Shown here one piece after another: positions 19,119-26,848 of a stretch of DNA of 32,540 nucleotides. The stretch is from the NCBI GenBank assembly GCA_000415505.1, contig KE354104.1, positions 1 to 32,540 of the forward strand. Direction: 5' to 3'. Within the stretch, counting starts at the first letter, position 1, and each line of letters starts with the position of its first letter. The stretch comes from Streptomyces afghaniensis 772. Lineage in GTDB: Bacteria > Actinomycetota > Actinomycetes > Streptomycetales > Streptomycetaceae. The translations under genes and the position numbers were made by a program. Below the pieces are notes generated by a model that saw only the letters and a program-made list of their open reading frames with translations, was not told where the DNA came from and did no database searches.

Positions 19119-19157
19119 GGACGGTCCGAGCCTCCCCCCTCGTGGCTCGGACCGTCC
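19119..19157 (+). terminator. Terminator hairpin after the ptpA operon
   Basis: GGACGGTCCGAGCC (19119-19132) pairs perfectly with GGCTCGGACCGTCC (19144-19157), loop 11 nt, starting 11 nt after the stop. There is no T tract, as is common for Streptomyces terminators. Confidence 0.85.
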
Positions 19158-19195
19158 CCCGGTTCCGCGCGCAAGAACCGCGCGACCAAGGCTAG

Positions 19196-19254
19196 TTGAC
19201 TCTCTGTCAGTGTCCAATCACAGTAGCGACAGAGACCTATCGACTTATTTATAG
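19196..19254. promoter_or_regulatory. Likely promoter and operator region of the LysR-family gene
   Basis: A -35-like TTGACT (19196-19201) is followed by an 8-bp inverted repeat, TCTCTGTC (19201-19208) with GACAGAGA (19228-19235), and by CTAT-N10-ATAG (19237-19254), an arrangement usual for LysR binding sites. The segment is AT-rich against its surroundings. No divergent partner gene is present, so autoregulation is the likely role. Confidence 0.4.
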
Positions 19255-19305
19255 TTGAGCGCGGTCGGGAGGCCGGGAGCGGGGCCGAAGAGGGGAGAGT
19301 GCGCG

Positions 19306-20211
19306 GTGGATCTGGCCTTGCTGCGGACCTTCGTGACCGTGCACCGGGCCGGCTCCTTCACCCGCGCCGCCGCCCTGCTCGGCCTCTCCCAGCCGGCCGT
19401 CACCTCGCAGATCCGCACGCTGGAACGGCAGCTGGGCCGCCCCCTGTTCCTGCGGCAGGCCCGTGGCGTGACCCCGACCAGCATCGGCGACGAGCTCGCC
19501 CACAAGGCCGCTCCGCATCTCGACGCCTTGGTGGAGATAGCCGAGACCGGCCTCGACGACGACTCCTCCTTACGAACGCTGCACCTCGCCGGACCCCCGG
19601 AGTTCACCGCCGAACGAGCCCTGCCCGCCCTCACGGAGCTGACTGGAGAGGACGGCCAGGGCTTCGCTCTGCGCGCTTCCTTCGGGAACGCCGAGGAAAC
19701 ACTGGAAGGGCTTTCCGCCGGGCATCATGATCTGGCCATCAGCACGGCCCGTCCGCGCGGTGCTCTGCTCACGGCGACTGCGCTCTGCGACGAGGAGCAC
19801 GTCCTCGTCGCCGCCCCGCGCTGGGCCGAACAGATCGGGGCCGGGCAGCCGGACCGCAAGCCGGAACCGGCGCTGGAGCAGGTGCCCGTGGTGGAGGTGC
19901 ACGAGTCGCTGCCGTTCGTCTCCCGCTACTGGGCCTCCGTCTTCGACTCGCGCCCGGCCGCCCCGGGCACCGTCGTCGTCCCCGACCTGCGTGCGGTGCT
20001 GGCGTGCGCGGTCGCGGGCGCGGGTCTGGCGGTTCTGCCGCGCTATCTGTGCGCGGCCGCGTTGGAGCGGGGTGACGTCGTCGCTCTGCACGATCCGGCA
20101 GTGCCGCCGCTGCGCACGTACTTCCTGGTGGTGCGGACCGGGACGCTCGCGATGCCCCATATCGCGCGAGCCCATGAGTGGTTGCAGCGGGCGGCGGCCG
20201 ACTGGTGCTGA
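19306..20211 (+). CDS. LysR-family transcriptional regulator
   Basis: 301 residues from GTG 19306, chosen because VDLALLRTFVTVHRAGSF is the canonical LysR N-terminus and GGAG lies about 10 nt upstream; an in-frame extension to 19255 is unlikely. Winged helix at ~1-60 (SFTRAAALLGLSQPAVTSQIRTLERQLGRPLF), then a two-lobe effector domain to the end. Because the upstream gene is parallel and separated by a terminator, its target is not evident. It may act on the Nudix gene that follows (132-bp gap). Confidence 0.92.
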   Translation: MDLALLRTFVTVHRAGSFTRAAALLGLSQPAVTSQIRTLERQLGRPLFLRQARGVTPTSIGDELAHKAAPHLDALVEIAETGLDDDSSLRTLHLAGPPEFTAERALPALTELTGEDGQGFALRASFGNAEETLEGLSAGHHDLAISTARPRGALLTATALCDEEHVLVAAPRWAEQIGAGQPDRKPEPALEQVPVVEVHESLPFVSRYWASVFDSRPAAPGTVVVPDLRAVLACAVAGAGLAVLPRYLCAAALERGDVVALHDPAVPPLRTYFLVVRTGTLAMPHIARAHEWLQRAAADWC

Positions 20212-20308
20212 GGAGGCGCCCGAGGGCGGGTGCGGGTTGCGCGGGCGCGTATGACGGCTGCCAGGGCAGGGTCTCACTCTGGGAGCTCGGCCGGTGACTT
20301 TTCGCGAT

Positions 20309-20322
20309 GTTTCACGTGGAAC
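20309..20322. promoter_or_regulatory. parS: parS site (one base from the Streptomyces consensus) before the Nudix gene
   Basis: GTTTCACGTGGAAC. Its complement GTTCCACGTGAAAC is the common variant of parS seen in Bacillus, so ParB binding is likely. It lies 22 bp before ATG 20344, in the LysR-Nudix gap, and may interfere with initiation of that gene. Confidence 0.8.
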
Positions 20323-20343
20323 CAGCCGGGCCACATTTCACCC

Positions 20344-20826
20344 ATGACCGTCCGACCTGTGGTCAAGCGCACCGCCCGTGCCGTTCTGCTGGACGGTGAC
20401 GACCTGATCCTGATCAAGCGCACCAAGCCGGGCCTGGATCCCTACTGGCTCACTCCCGGCGGCGGGGTCGAGCCCGACGACTCGACCGTTGTCGACGCCC
20501 TGCACCGCGAGGTGTACGAGGAACTCGGAGCGAAGATCACCGACGTGGTGCCCTGCTTCGTGGACACCGTGGAGCACATCGGGGAGGACGGCGGCGCGAC
20601 CGGTGTGAAGGTGCAGCACTTTTTCGTCTGCCACCTGGAGTCCATGGATCCCTCCCTCCGCCACGGCCCCGAGGTGGACGAGCCCGTCGGCGAGTACGAG
20701 ATCGTGCGCGTGCCCTTCACCCGGGTCGGCATCGCCTCGGTCCATCTCGTTCCGCTGTCGCTGCGGCACTACCTGGACGGCAACATCGAGGGCGTACGTG
20801 CCATGCACGCCCCCGACCTGGGCTGA
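20344..20826 (+). CDS. Nudix hydrolase
   Basis: 160 residues from ATG 20344 (MTVRPVVKRTARAVLLDGDD). The full Nudix box is present: GGGVEPDDSTVVDALHREVY followed by EELGAKI, with the G-x5-E-x7-REVxEELG pattern that holds the metal ions. Such proteins cleave nucleoside diphosphates linked to another group; the substrate is not predictable. An in-frame extension to 20230 would run through parS and lacks similarity. It converges on the flavohaemoprotein gene, with 13 nt between the stops. Confidence 0.92.
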   Translation: MTVRPVVKRTARAVLLDGDDLILIKRTKPGLDPYWLTPGGGVEPDDSTVVDALHREVYEELGAKITDVVPCFVDTVEHIGEDGGATGVKVQHFFVCHLESMDPSLRHGPEVDEPVGEYEIVRVPFTRVGIASVHLVPLSLRHYLDGNIEGVRAMHAPDLG

Positions 20827-20839
20827 CGCCCGCGGCGGA

Positions 20840-22486
20840 TCAGGGCGCGGCCGCGACCAGTTCCTCCACGGAGTCGTGCCGTATGCGCTCCGACGGGATG
20901 CCGATGTCCCGCAGGGCGTCCACACCGCTGCGGATCATCCCGGGCGGGCCCGACAGGTAGGCGTCGAACTCGTTCCACGGCCCATAGGCGCGTACCGCGT
21001 CCGGAAGCTGCTGGTGTGCCAGCTGGTCGATGATCGCGCGGACCGAGAGCCAGGGGTGACTCTGCTGGAGGCGGAGCATGGTGTCGATGTCGTACAGGTC
21101 ATGGTCGGTGCGGGCCCCGTAGAAGACCTCGACCGGCCGGCGTTCCCCGTGTTCGGCGACGTCCTCGACCAGTGCCTTGATGGGCGCTATACCGGTGCCG
21201 CCGCCCAGGCAGAGCAGCCCGCTGTCGGTTGTGTGGTCCACGGTCATGGAACCCGCGGGCGGGCCGAGCCGGACGATGTCACCGGGGCGGGCGCGGTGCA
21301 CCAGGGCGTTGGAGACCCAGCCCGCCGGGACGGCCTTCACGTGGAACGACAGCAGGCCGTCGGAGCGGGGCGCCGAGGCGAAGGAGTAGTGCCGCCATAT
21401 CCGGGGCCACCAGGGGGTCTCCAGGCTCGTGTACTGCCCGGCGAGGAAGGGATAGGGCTGGTCGGGGCGGACGGTGACGACCGCGACGTCCGGGGTCCTG
21501 AGGTCGTGCGTGACGATCTCGGCGTACCACCAGGCCGGGGCACGCAGTTCGTCGGCGGCCGCCGCGTCGATCATGATCTGGGAGATCGTCGTGTACGTCC
21601 TTACCCAGGCCGCCTCCATCTCCGCGTCCCAGACCCCGGCGGCGTACTTGCTGAGCGCGCCGATCAGGCATTCGCCGACGGCCGGGTAGTGCTCGGCCCG
21701 CGTTCCGTACTTCCGGTGGCCCCGGCCGAGGTTCTGCAGGTAGTCGACCAGGACATCGGTGTTGTCGATGTGCTCGGCGGCCGTGAGCAGTGCCCTGAGC
21801 AGCCGGTCCCGCTGAGTGTCCATCGCGGCCGGGAAGAGCGAGCGCAGGTCGGGGTGGCGGACGAAGAGCAGGGCGTAGAAGTACGAGGTGACCTTGTCGG
21901 CCACGGGCGTGACCTCTGCCATGGCGCGGCGAATGAGGACGGCGTCCGGGGAGGCTTGGCCGGCCGGGGCGGAGGCGGCCGGCTCCGGGGGCGACACCGG
22001 TCCGGGCCGCTGGGCGGGTACACGCGGCTCGGCGGGAGGAGCCGCGGCGGAGGCGAAGGGCGCCGGGGCCGGTGTGCCCGTCGCGGGCGCGGGACGTGGT
22101 GACGAGGCCTCGGGAGAGGGGGCGGAGGGCGGTGCCGTTGTCGGGGCGTGCCCGGGTATCGCGTCCGGGGATCCGCGCTCCTGGTCCGGCACACCGGTGC
22201 TCGCGCTGTCTGTCGCCGAGGCCGGCGGGGCCGCTGTGCCGTCTGTCGGCGCGTGGGGGTCGGCCGCCTGCCGGCCCACCGGGCGTATCACCGCCGGGCG
22301 ACGGCCGTCCGGTGTCCTGGACTCGTTGTCCGGTGTCCCGGACTCGTTACCCGGTGTACCGGGCTCGTTATCCGGCGTACCGGGCTCGTTGTCCGGCGTC
22401 GCCGTCGGCTTGTTGCGGGGCGTGAACCAGTCGCCCCCGCCGCCAGAAGTGCCGTTGTCGGCCGACGTGGTGGTCGGAGCGTCCAT
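20840..22486 (-). CDS. Flavohaemoglobin-like protein with a long disordered N-terminal region
   Basis: 548 residues from ATG 22486, supported by GAGG about 9 nt upstream; an in-frame extension to 22606 is unlikely. Residues 1-175 are Pro/Ala/Thr/Ser-rich with four 7-residue repeats. A globin domain follows (~180-312): YFYALLF with a probable Tyr B10 (Tyr204) and GRGHRKYG with the proximal His (His258). Next come a ferredoxin-reductase FAD domain (RHYSFASAP, 365-373) and an NAD(P) domain (CLGGGTGIAPIKAL). Flavohaemoglobins convert nitric oxide to nitrate, so NO detoxification is likely. Typical members are about 400 residues; the extra N-terminal region is unusual, though such extensions occur in some Streptomyces globin-reductase proteins. 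No NsrR-type operator was recognised. Confidence 0.9.
   Translation of the reverse strand: MDAPTTTSADNGTSGGGGDWFTPRNKPTATPDNEPGTPDNEPGTPGNESGTPDNESRTPDGRRPAVIRPVGRQAADPHAPTDGTAAPPASATDSASTGVPDQERGSPDAIPGHAPTTAPPSAPSPEASSPRPAPATGTPAPAPFASAAAPPAEPRVPAQRPGPVSPPEPAASAPAGQASPDAVLIRRAMAEVTPVADKVTSYFYALLFVRHPDLRSLFPAAMDTQRDRLLRALLTAAEHIDNTDVLVDYLQNLGRGHRKYGTRAEHYPAVGECLIGALSKYAAGVWDAEMEAAWVRTYTTISQIMIDAAAADELRAPAWWYAEIVTHDLRTPDVAVVTVRPDQPYPFLAGQYTSLETPWWPRIWRHYSFASAPRSDGLLSFHVKAVPAGWVSNALVHRARPGDIVRLGPPAGSMTVDHTTDSGLLCLGGGTGIAPIKALVEDVAEHGERRPVEVFYGARTDHDLYDIDTMLRLQQSHPWLSVRAIIDQLAHQQLPDAVRAYGPWNEFDAYLSGPPGMIRSGVDALRDIGIPSERIRHDSVEELVAAAP
22316..22399 (-). repeat. Four 21-bp tandem repeats in the flavohaemoprotein N-terminus
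   Basis: Encodes TPDNEPG, TPDNEPG, TPGNESG, TPDNESR, followed by TPDG. The units are nearly identical at DNA level (CGGG/CGGACTCGTT core). Copy number may vary between strains. Confidence 0.85.
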
Positions 22487-23042
22487 GGTGTGCCTCGCCT
22501 CGAGCATCTTTCGGTCGGTCTGCGCACTTCCCCAGTCGGAAGGTGCCTGCTTTCCCCCGTGGACGGACGGCGTTCCCATCCGGTGTCGTGGCCGATGCGG
22601 CCACATTCAACCCGTCTTCCAGCTCTGTACGGACAAGTAAGGCAAGAGTGTGACATTGGCCGCAGTACTCCCACCCGAGCTTCCCACCCGCCTGGGCGGC
22701 TCAGTCGCATAACCGGAAACGCGGGTTTTCGATCTCTCCGTCCCGTTAGGCTGCATTGCCCTGTACGCGGCCCACACAGAACGGGTCAGCCGCCCCGGAT
22801 GTGAACCGGAGTCGACCCTACCGGCCACCGCTGTGCACACAAGTCCCCCCTTGCCCCGTCACGAATGAGGGCACTGCGCGAATCATCAGTGCGATCAACT
22901 GCCGGGTGACGCGCCTGTGTTTCACGTGAAACGTCCGGCGTATGTCCGCGCTCTGTGCAGTCGGCTACAACTGGCCAAAAGCTCGTGCGTGTCCAGGGAA
23001 AGAGGTGGACGTCAGGGGCTTCGGTCGGACAGCCTGACCTGC
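22487..23042. other. Divergent intergenic region holding a parS site
   Basis: About 555 bp between the flavohaemoprotein and the tandem-GNAT gene. Open frames here run antisense or through parS and have no family signature. Apart from parS at 22919-22932, I see no clear promoter or hairpin. Confidence 0.55.
22919..22932. promoter_or_regulatory. parS: parS site, exact, upstream of the tandem-GNAT gene
   Basis: Exact GTTTCACGTGAAAC, 110 bp upstream of the GTG at 23043, in non-coding DNA. Confidence 0.93.
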
Positions 23043-23909
23043 GTGCCGACTCCTTCCCTTGCCTCTTTGCCCATCCGCCGTCTGACGCTCCGCGATCTCG
23101 CCGCCTGCGCCGACTTGTCCGAGGACCGGGGGTGGCCACGGGAGGAGCACAAGTGGGGCTTCCTCCTCACGGCCGGGAAGGGCTACGGCATCGACGACCC
23201 CGACGGCGGCCTCGTGAGCGCCTGTGTCGTGACCGAGTACGGACCTCATGAGCGCCCCGCCCTCGCGGCAATCGGCATGGTCCTCGTCGCCGAACGGCAC
23301 ACCCGACAGGGCGTGGGACGTCGACTGATGCGTCACGTCGTCTCCGCTATGGGCACCACGCCCCTCACCCTGCATGCGACGCCGAACGGCCGACCCCTCT
23401 ACGAGGAACTCGGCTTCAAGGTCACCGGCCGGGCGGAGATGGTGTGCGGTCGTTTCACTCCTGGCGGGCCGCGACCGGCGGTTGCCACCCGTGCCGCGAC
23501 CGCCGAGGACCTCTCCGCGATCCTCCGGCTCGACGAGCAGGCCTTCGGGACCGACCGCACCCATATCGTCACCCGACTGCCGGCCTTCGCCGACCAGTTG
23601 CGCGTGGCGGAGGGGAACGGGCGGATCATCGGATACGCGGCTGCCTGGCCCAACATGGACACCCATGTCGTCGGTCCGCTCATCGCGCGTGACACGTCGG
23701 TGGCCCAGGCCCTCATCGCCTCACTCGCCGCCCACACCGACCGTCCCCTGCGCACCGACATCGACGTACGCCACACAGAGCTGCTCGCGTGGGCGAAGGA
23801 GCACGGTCTGGCGTCCGTTGCCTTCAACTCCGTGATGACCTACGGGATCACCGAACTGCCCGGGGACTGGAGCCGTCGATTCGCCCCGGTCACGGTCGCG
23901 GCGGGCTGA
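23043..23909 (+). CDS. Protein with two GNAT acetyltransferase domains
   Basis: 288 residues from GTG 23043. The first domain (~10-135) has the acetyl-CoA loop region RHTRQGVGRRLMRHV and GRPLYEELGFKVTG, typical GNAT motifs A and B. The second (~150-285) begins RAATAEDLSAILRLDEQAFG but its loop GPLIARDTSVAQALIASL lacks the Q/R-x-x-G-x-G/A pattern, so it is probably non-catalytic. Substrate unknown. The frame runs upstream to GTG 22917 inside parS, but that extension has no family similarity. It ends at a strong hairpin shared with the convergent gene. Confidence 0.85.
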   Translation: MPTPSLASLPIRRLTLRDLAACADLSEDRGWPREEHKWGFLLTAGKGYGIDDPDGGLVSACVVTEYGPHERPALAAIGMVLVAERHTRQGVGRRLMRHVVSAMGTTPLTLHATPNGRPLYEELGFKVTGRAEMVCGRFTPGGPRPAVATRAATAEDLSAILRLDEQAFGTDRTHIVTRLPAFADQLRVAEGNGRIIGYAAAWPNMDTHVVGPLIARDTSVAQALIASLAAHTDRPLRTDIDVRHTELLAWAKEHGLASVAFNSVMTYGITELPGDWSRRFAPVTVAAG

Positions 23910-23925
23910 CGGGCCCCGATACGAC

Positions 23926-23961
23926 GACGCCGGTTCCTCTGAGGTTCGGGGAACCGGCGTC
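23926..23961. terminator. Bidirectional terminator between convergent genes
   Basis: GACGCCGGTTCC (23926-23937) pairs with GGAACCGGCGTC (23950-23961), loop 12 nt. An outer stem GGGCCCC (23911-23917) with GGGGCCC (23970-23976) extends it. It serves the GNAT gene (+) and the HbpS-like gene (-). Confidence 0.82.
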
Positions 23962-23978
23962 TCGTTGAAGGGGCCCGG

Positions 23979-24401
23979 TCAGGCGAGGGCCTCCACGGCG
24001 GCCGTGGCGAAGGCGTGGTCCTGCTCCGGCGCACCGCCGCCGACACCGATCGCGCCGATCAGCCGGCCGTCGCGGTGCACCGGCACGCCACCGGCGATGA
24101 ACAGCAGCGGCCGGTCGAGCGCGGTGGGCAGGGTGTGGAAGAGGCCTCCGGGCTGCACGGCGTCGACGAGGTCGGCGGTGGGTGCGTTCAGCTGGAGAGC
24201 CGTGTACGCCTTGCGGGTGCTGGTCTCGCCGGAGATCAGCACGGCACGGTCGTCACGCCGGAAGGCGAGCAGATGACCACCCGCGTCCAGGACGGTGACG
24301 CTGACGGTGACACCTGCGGCCTCGGCGGCACGCCGGGCGGCGGTGACGAGGACGTCGGCGTCCTGGGTGGTCAGGGAGGCGACTGCGGTGATAGGGCTCA
24401 T
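23979..24401 (-). CDS. GlcG/HbpS-family protein (DUF336)
   Basis: 140 residues from ATG 24401, with GGGAG 8 nt upstream. Family features: ARRAAEAAGVTVSVTVLDAG, GHLLAFRRDDRA, KAYTALQLNAPT, GGVPVHRDGRLIGAIGVGGG, and a C-terminal DHAFATAAVEAL. Members include GlcG and the haem-binding HbpS; HbpS is secreted, but no signal peptide is seen here, so this copy is probably cytoplasmic. It lies 79 nt after the MFS gene on the same strand, suggesting co-transcription from the MarR-controlled promoter. Confidence 0.88.
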   Translation of the reverse strand: MSPITAVASLTTQDADVLVTAARRAAEAAGVTVSVTVLDAGGHLLAFRRDDRAVLISGETSTRKAYTALQLNAPTADLVDAVQPGGLFHTLPTALDRPLLFIAGGVPVHRDGRLIGAIGVGGGAPEQDHAFATAAVEALA

Positions 24402-24480
24402 GAGGGGTTCTCCCAGGAAATGTGCGGATCGTGCTGATCGGGGTCGAGGGAAGGCGGTGAGCCTGGTCGGCCTCGCTGGC

Positions 24481-25689
24481 TCAGTGGTGGGCGGCGGTCC
24501 GCTGCTCGGTCGGCGCGGATCCCGTGACGACGGTGCTGGGAGCACCGGCGCGGCGTTCCAGGGCGGCTGAGAGGAAGGCCAGGACCAGGGCCCCCGCGGC
24601 CAGGGCGGCACCGACCCAGTTGGGGGCGGTGTAGCCGAAGCCCGCCGCGATGACGAGGCCGCCGAGCCAGGCGGACAGAGCGTTGCCGAGGTTGAAGGCA
24701 CCGATGTTCACAGCGGAGGCGAGCGTGGGGGCGCCGTGCGCCTGATCGAGGACGCGCTTCTGGAGCGGCGGGACGGTGGCGAAACCCAGGGCGCCGATCA
24801 GAGCGATCGTGACGGTCGACAGCAGCTTGTCGTGCGCCGTGAGGGTGAACAGCGCCAGGACGACGGCCAGGGCACCCAGGGACACGTACAGCATGGGCAT
24901 CAGGGCGCGGTCGGCGAACTTGCCGCCCACGAGGTTGCCGCCGACCATGCCGAGGCCGAAGAGGACCAGCAGCCAGGTGACGGAGCCGTCGGCGAAGCCC
25001 GCCGTGTGGGTCATCATCGGAGCGATGTAGGTGATGGCCGCGAAAACGCCGCCGAAGCCGAGGACGGTCATCGCCATCGCGAGCAGCACCTGCACGTTCT
25101 TGAAGGCGGCGAGCTCGTGCCGCAGGCGCACCCCCTCCGGCTTGGGCATGTCGGGGACCAGCCGGGCGATGCCGGCCAGGCCGACGAAGCCGAGGGCGGC
25201 GACGATCCCGAAGGTCACCCGCCAGCCGACGGACTGCCCGACGAGCGTGCCCAGCGGGACACCGACGACGTTGGCGACGGTCAGGCCGGTGAACATCATC
25301 GCGATGGCTCCGGCCTTCTTGTCCGGGGCGACGAGATCGGCCGCGACGACCGAGCCGATACCGAAGAAGGCGCCATGGGCCAGCGAGGCGACGATCCGGC
25401 CGATCAGCATGACGGCGAAGGCGGGAGCGAGTGCCGAGAGCAGGTTGCCGACGATGAACAGGCCCATCAGCAGCATCAGCATCCGCTTGCGGGAGATCTT
25501 GGTGCCCAGCACGGTCATCAGCGGGGCGCCGAACATGACACCGAGCGCATAACCGGTCACCAGATACCCGGCGGTGGGAATGGAGACCCCGTAGTCGCCC
25601 GCGACCTCGGGAAGCAAGCCCATGATCACGAACTCGGTCGTTCCGATTCCGAAGGCCCCGATCGCGAGGGCCAGAAGCGCGAGAGGCAT
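24481..25689 (-). CDS. MFS drug/sugar-efflux transporter (AraJ-like, DHA1)
   Basis: 402 residues from ATG 25689. It begins MPLALLALAIGAFGIGTTEF and continues VIMGLLPEVAGDYGVSIPTAGYLVT, the start of the arabinose-efflux/chloramphenicol-exporter type. It has about twelve hydrophobic helices, with GTKISRKRMLMLLMG in the motif-A loop. A GTG at 25740 is in frame, but it overlaps a good -10 (TATTGT, 25744-25739), so transcription would start after it. A divergent MarR regulator lies next to it, the usual layout of a ligand-induced efflux pump. Substrate unknown. Confidence 0.9.
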   Translation of the reverse strand: MPLALLALAIGAFGIGTTEFVIMGLLPEVAGDYGVSIPTAGYLVTGYALGVMFGAPLMTVLGTKISRKRMLMLLMGLFIVGNLLSALAPAFAVMLIGRIVASLAHGAFFGIGSVVAADLVAPDKKAGAIAMMFTGLTVANVVGVPLGTLVGQSVGWRVTFGIVAALGFVGLAGIARLVPDMPKPEGVRLRHELAAFKNVQVLLAMAMTVLGFGGVFAAITYIAPMMTHTAGFADGSVTWLLVLFGLGMVGGNLVGGKFADRALMPMLYVSLGALAVVLALFTLTAHDKLLSTVTIALIGALGFATVPPLQKRVLDQAHGAPTLASAVNIGAFNLGNALSAWLGGLVIAAGFGYTAPNWVGAALAAGALVLAFLSAALERRAGAPSTVVTGSAPTEQRTAAHH

Positions 25690-25738
25690 GGAGGAGTACA
25701 CCTTCCCAGACGATTGCAGGAGCGCTTTGCGTGCGTCC

Positions 25739-25769
25739 ACAATAGTTGCACACGCGGGCTATAGGCAAT
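25739..25769 (-). promoter_or_regulatory. Likely promoter of the MFS gene
   Basis: On the minus strand, -35 TTGCCT (25769-25764) and -10 TATTGT (25744-25739) are 19 nt apart. The -35 overlaps the MarR repeat at 25765-25782, so a bound regulator would block it. Confidence 0.45.
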
Positions 25770-25782
25770 CGCTGTCTATTGC
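25765..25782. promoter_or_regulatory. Candidate MarR operator in the MFS/MarR divergent region
   Basis: GCAAT-N8-ATTGC, with further related half-sites CTATAG (25759-25764) and AATAG (25741-25745). It is placed between the two divergent genes and overlaps the MFS -35, the classic MarR arrangement. Confidence 0.55.
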
Positions 25783-25832
25783 GGACCTGCTCTATCCTGG
25801 ATGTCAGCCGCTCCGGGACGGAGGAAACGCCA

Positions 25833-26297
25833 ATGACAGCGACGGACCCCGCGCTCACCGCTCTCGCCCAGAGCTGGTGCGCCCTCTCCCTGCTGCACGG
25901 GAGAATCGAGGCGCACATCGAGCGCGCCCTGCAGGCCAAGCACGACCTGAGCGCGCGTGAGTACTCCCTGCTCGACGTGCTCAGCCGGCAGCACGACGGG
26001 GATGGAGGGCATCTCCAGATGAAGCAGGTCGCCGACGCGGTCGTCCTCAGCCAGAGCGCCACCACGCGACTGGTCACCCGGCTCGAGGACCGCGGTCTCC
26101 TCGAGCGCTACCTCTGCCCCACCGACCGCCGGGGCATCTACACGAACGTCACCGAGGCGGGCCTCAAGCTGCTCGAAGAGGCCCGGCCGACCAACGACGC
26201 GGCCCTGCGTGAGGCCCTCGACGAGGCTGCGAAGAACCCCGAGCTGGCCCCTCTCGTGCGGGTCGTGGAGACGCTGAAGGCTCCGGTGCCCGCCTGA
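25833..26297 (+). CDS. MarR-family transcriptional regulator
   Basis: 154 residues from ATG 25833; GGAGG lies 8 nt upstream. A winged helix covers ~30-110: LSAREYSLLDVLSRQ, LQMKQVADAVVLSQSATTRL, VTRLEDRGLLERYLCPTDRRG with the wing. The protein should be a dimer that represses the divergent MFS gene and its own, and releases DNA on binding an aromatic or drug-like ligand. A GNAT gene follows after 40 nt and may be co-transcribed. Confidence 0.94.
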   Translation: MTATDPALTALAQSWCALSLLHGRIEAHIERALQAKHDLSAREYSLLDVLSRQHDGDGGHLQMKQVADAVVLSQSATTRLVTRLEDRGLLERYLCPTDRRGIYTNVTEAGLKLLEEARPTNDAALREALDEAAKNPELAPLVRVVETLKAPVPA

Positions 26298-26337
26298 GCG
26301 GGACTCTGCACAGGGCGTCTCTGCGTAGGGTGCGGTC

Positions 26338-26790
26338 ATGGGAGATCTTGAGATACGTGCTGCCGTCGCGGACGACGTCCCGGCGATCGTCGCCATGCTC
26401 GCGGACGACCCCCTGGGCGCCCAGCGTGAGTCGCCTGACGACCTCACCCCGTACCTGACCGCACTGGAACGGCTCAGCGCCGACCCCAATCAGCGCCTGG
26501 TCGTGGCGGTCCGGGAAGGCCGCGTCGTCGGGACGCTCCAGCTCACGATCATTCCCGGGCTGTCCCGACGCGGTGCCACCAGGTCGATCATCGAAGGCGT
26601 ACGCATCCATGCCGATGAGCGCGGCAGCGGCCTGGGGACACAGCTCATCGAGTGGGCGATCGACGAATCCCGGAACCTGGGCTGCCAATTGGTCCAGCTG
26701 ACCTCCGACAACACCCGCACTGACGCCCACCGCTTCTACGAGCGACTCGGCTTCACGGCCTCCCACACGGGCTTCAAGCTCCCGCTGTGA
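26338..26790 (+). CDS. GNAT-family acetyltransferase
   Basis: 150 residues. One GNAT domain: LEIRAAVADDVPAIVAML at the start, VAVREGRVVGTLQLTIIPGL, acetyl-CoA loop ERGSGLGTQLIEWA, and RFYERLGFTASHTGFKLPL at the end, where HTGFKL is typical of small-molecule acetyltransferases. Its substrate is unknown. It follows the MarR gene on the same strand and ends 8 nt before the 40-bp palindrome. Confidence 0.92.
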   Translation: MGDLEIRAAVADDVPAIVAMLADDPLGAQRESPDDLTPYLTALERLSADPNQRLVVAVREGRVVGTLQLTIIPGLSRRGATRSIIEGVRIHADERGSGLGTQLIEWAIDESRNLGCQLVQLTSDNTRTDAHRFYERLGFTASHTGFKLPL

Positions 26791-26798
26791 CCGGATGC

Positions 26799-26838
26799 GA
26801 GTGGGCGCCCTGTTTCACGTGAAACAGGGCGCCCACTC
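26799..26838. terminator. Perfect 40-bp palindrome centred on parS; likely bidirectional terminator
   Basis: The left arm GAGTGGGCGCCCTGTTTCAC (26799-26818) is the exact complement of the right arm 26819-26838, with no spacer. It lies between the convergent GNAT (stop 26790) and hydrolase (stop 26849) genes, where a shared terminator is expected. Its centre is an exact parS. No T tract is present. Confidence 0.8.
26812..26825. promoter_or_regulatory. parS: parS site, exact, at the centre of the palindrome
   Basis: GTTTCACGTGAAAC, with outer T and A giving the 16-bp TGTTTCACGTGAAACA. Confidence 0.94.
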
Positions 26839-26848
26839 ATGTCACCGC

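Noticed and set aside
21330-21343. Another CACGTG-containing sequence (CCTTCACGTGGAAC) in the flavohaemoprotein gene as parS
   Set aside because: Three mismatches to consensus, and the codons (F-H-V-K) are those expected of the reductase domain.
22917-23042. Extension of the tandem-GNAT gene to a GTG at the edge of parS
   Set aside because: The extra residues have no family similarity and simply reflect parS remaining open in that frame.
24398-26077. 559-codon minus-strand frame across the MFS and MarR genes
   Set aside because: Arg/Pro-rich frame-shadow of the MFS gene; the true MFS frame has clear membrane helices.
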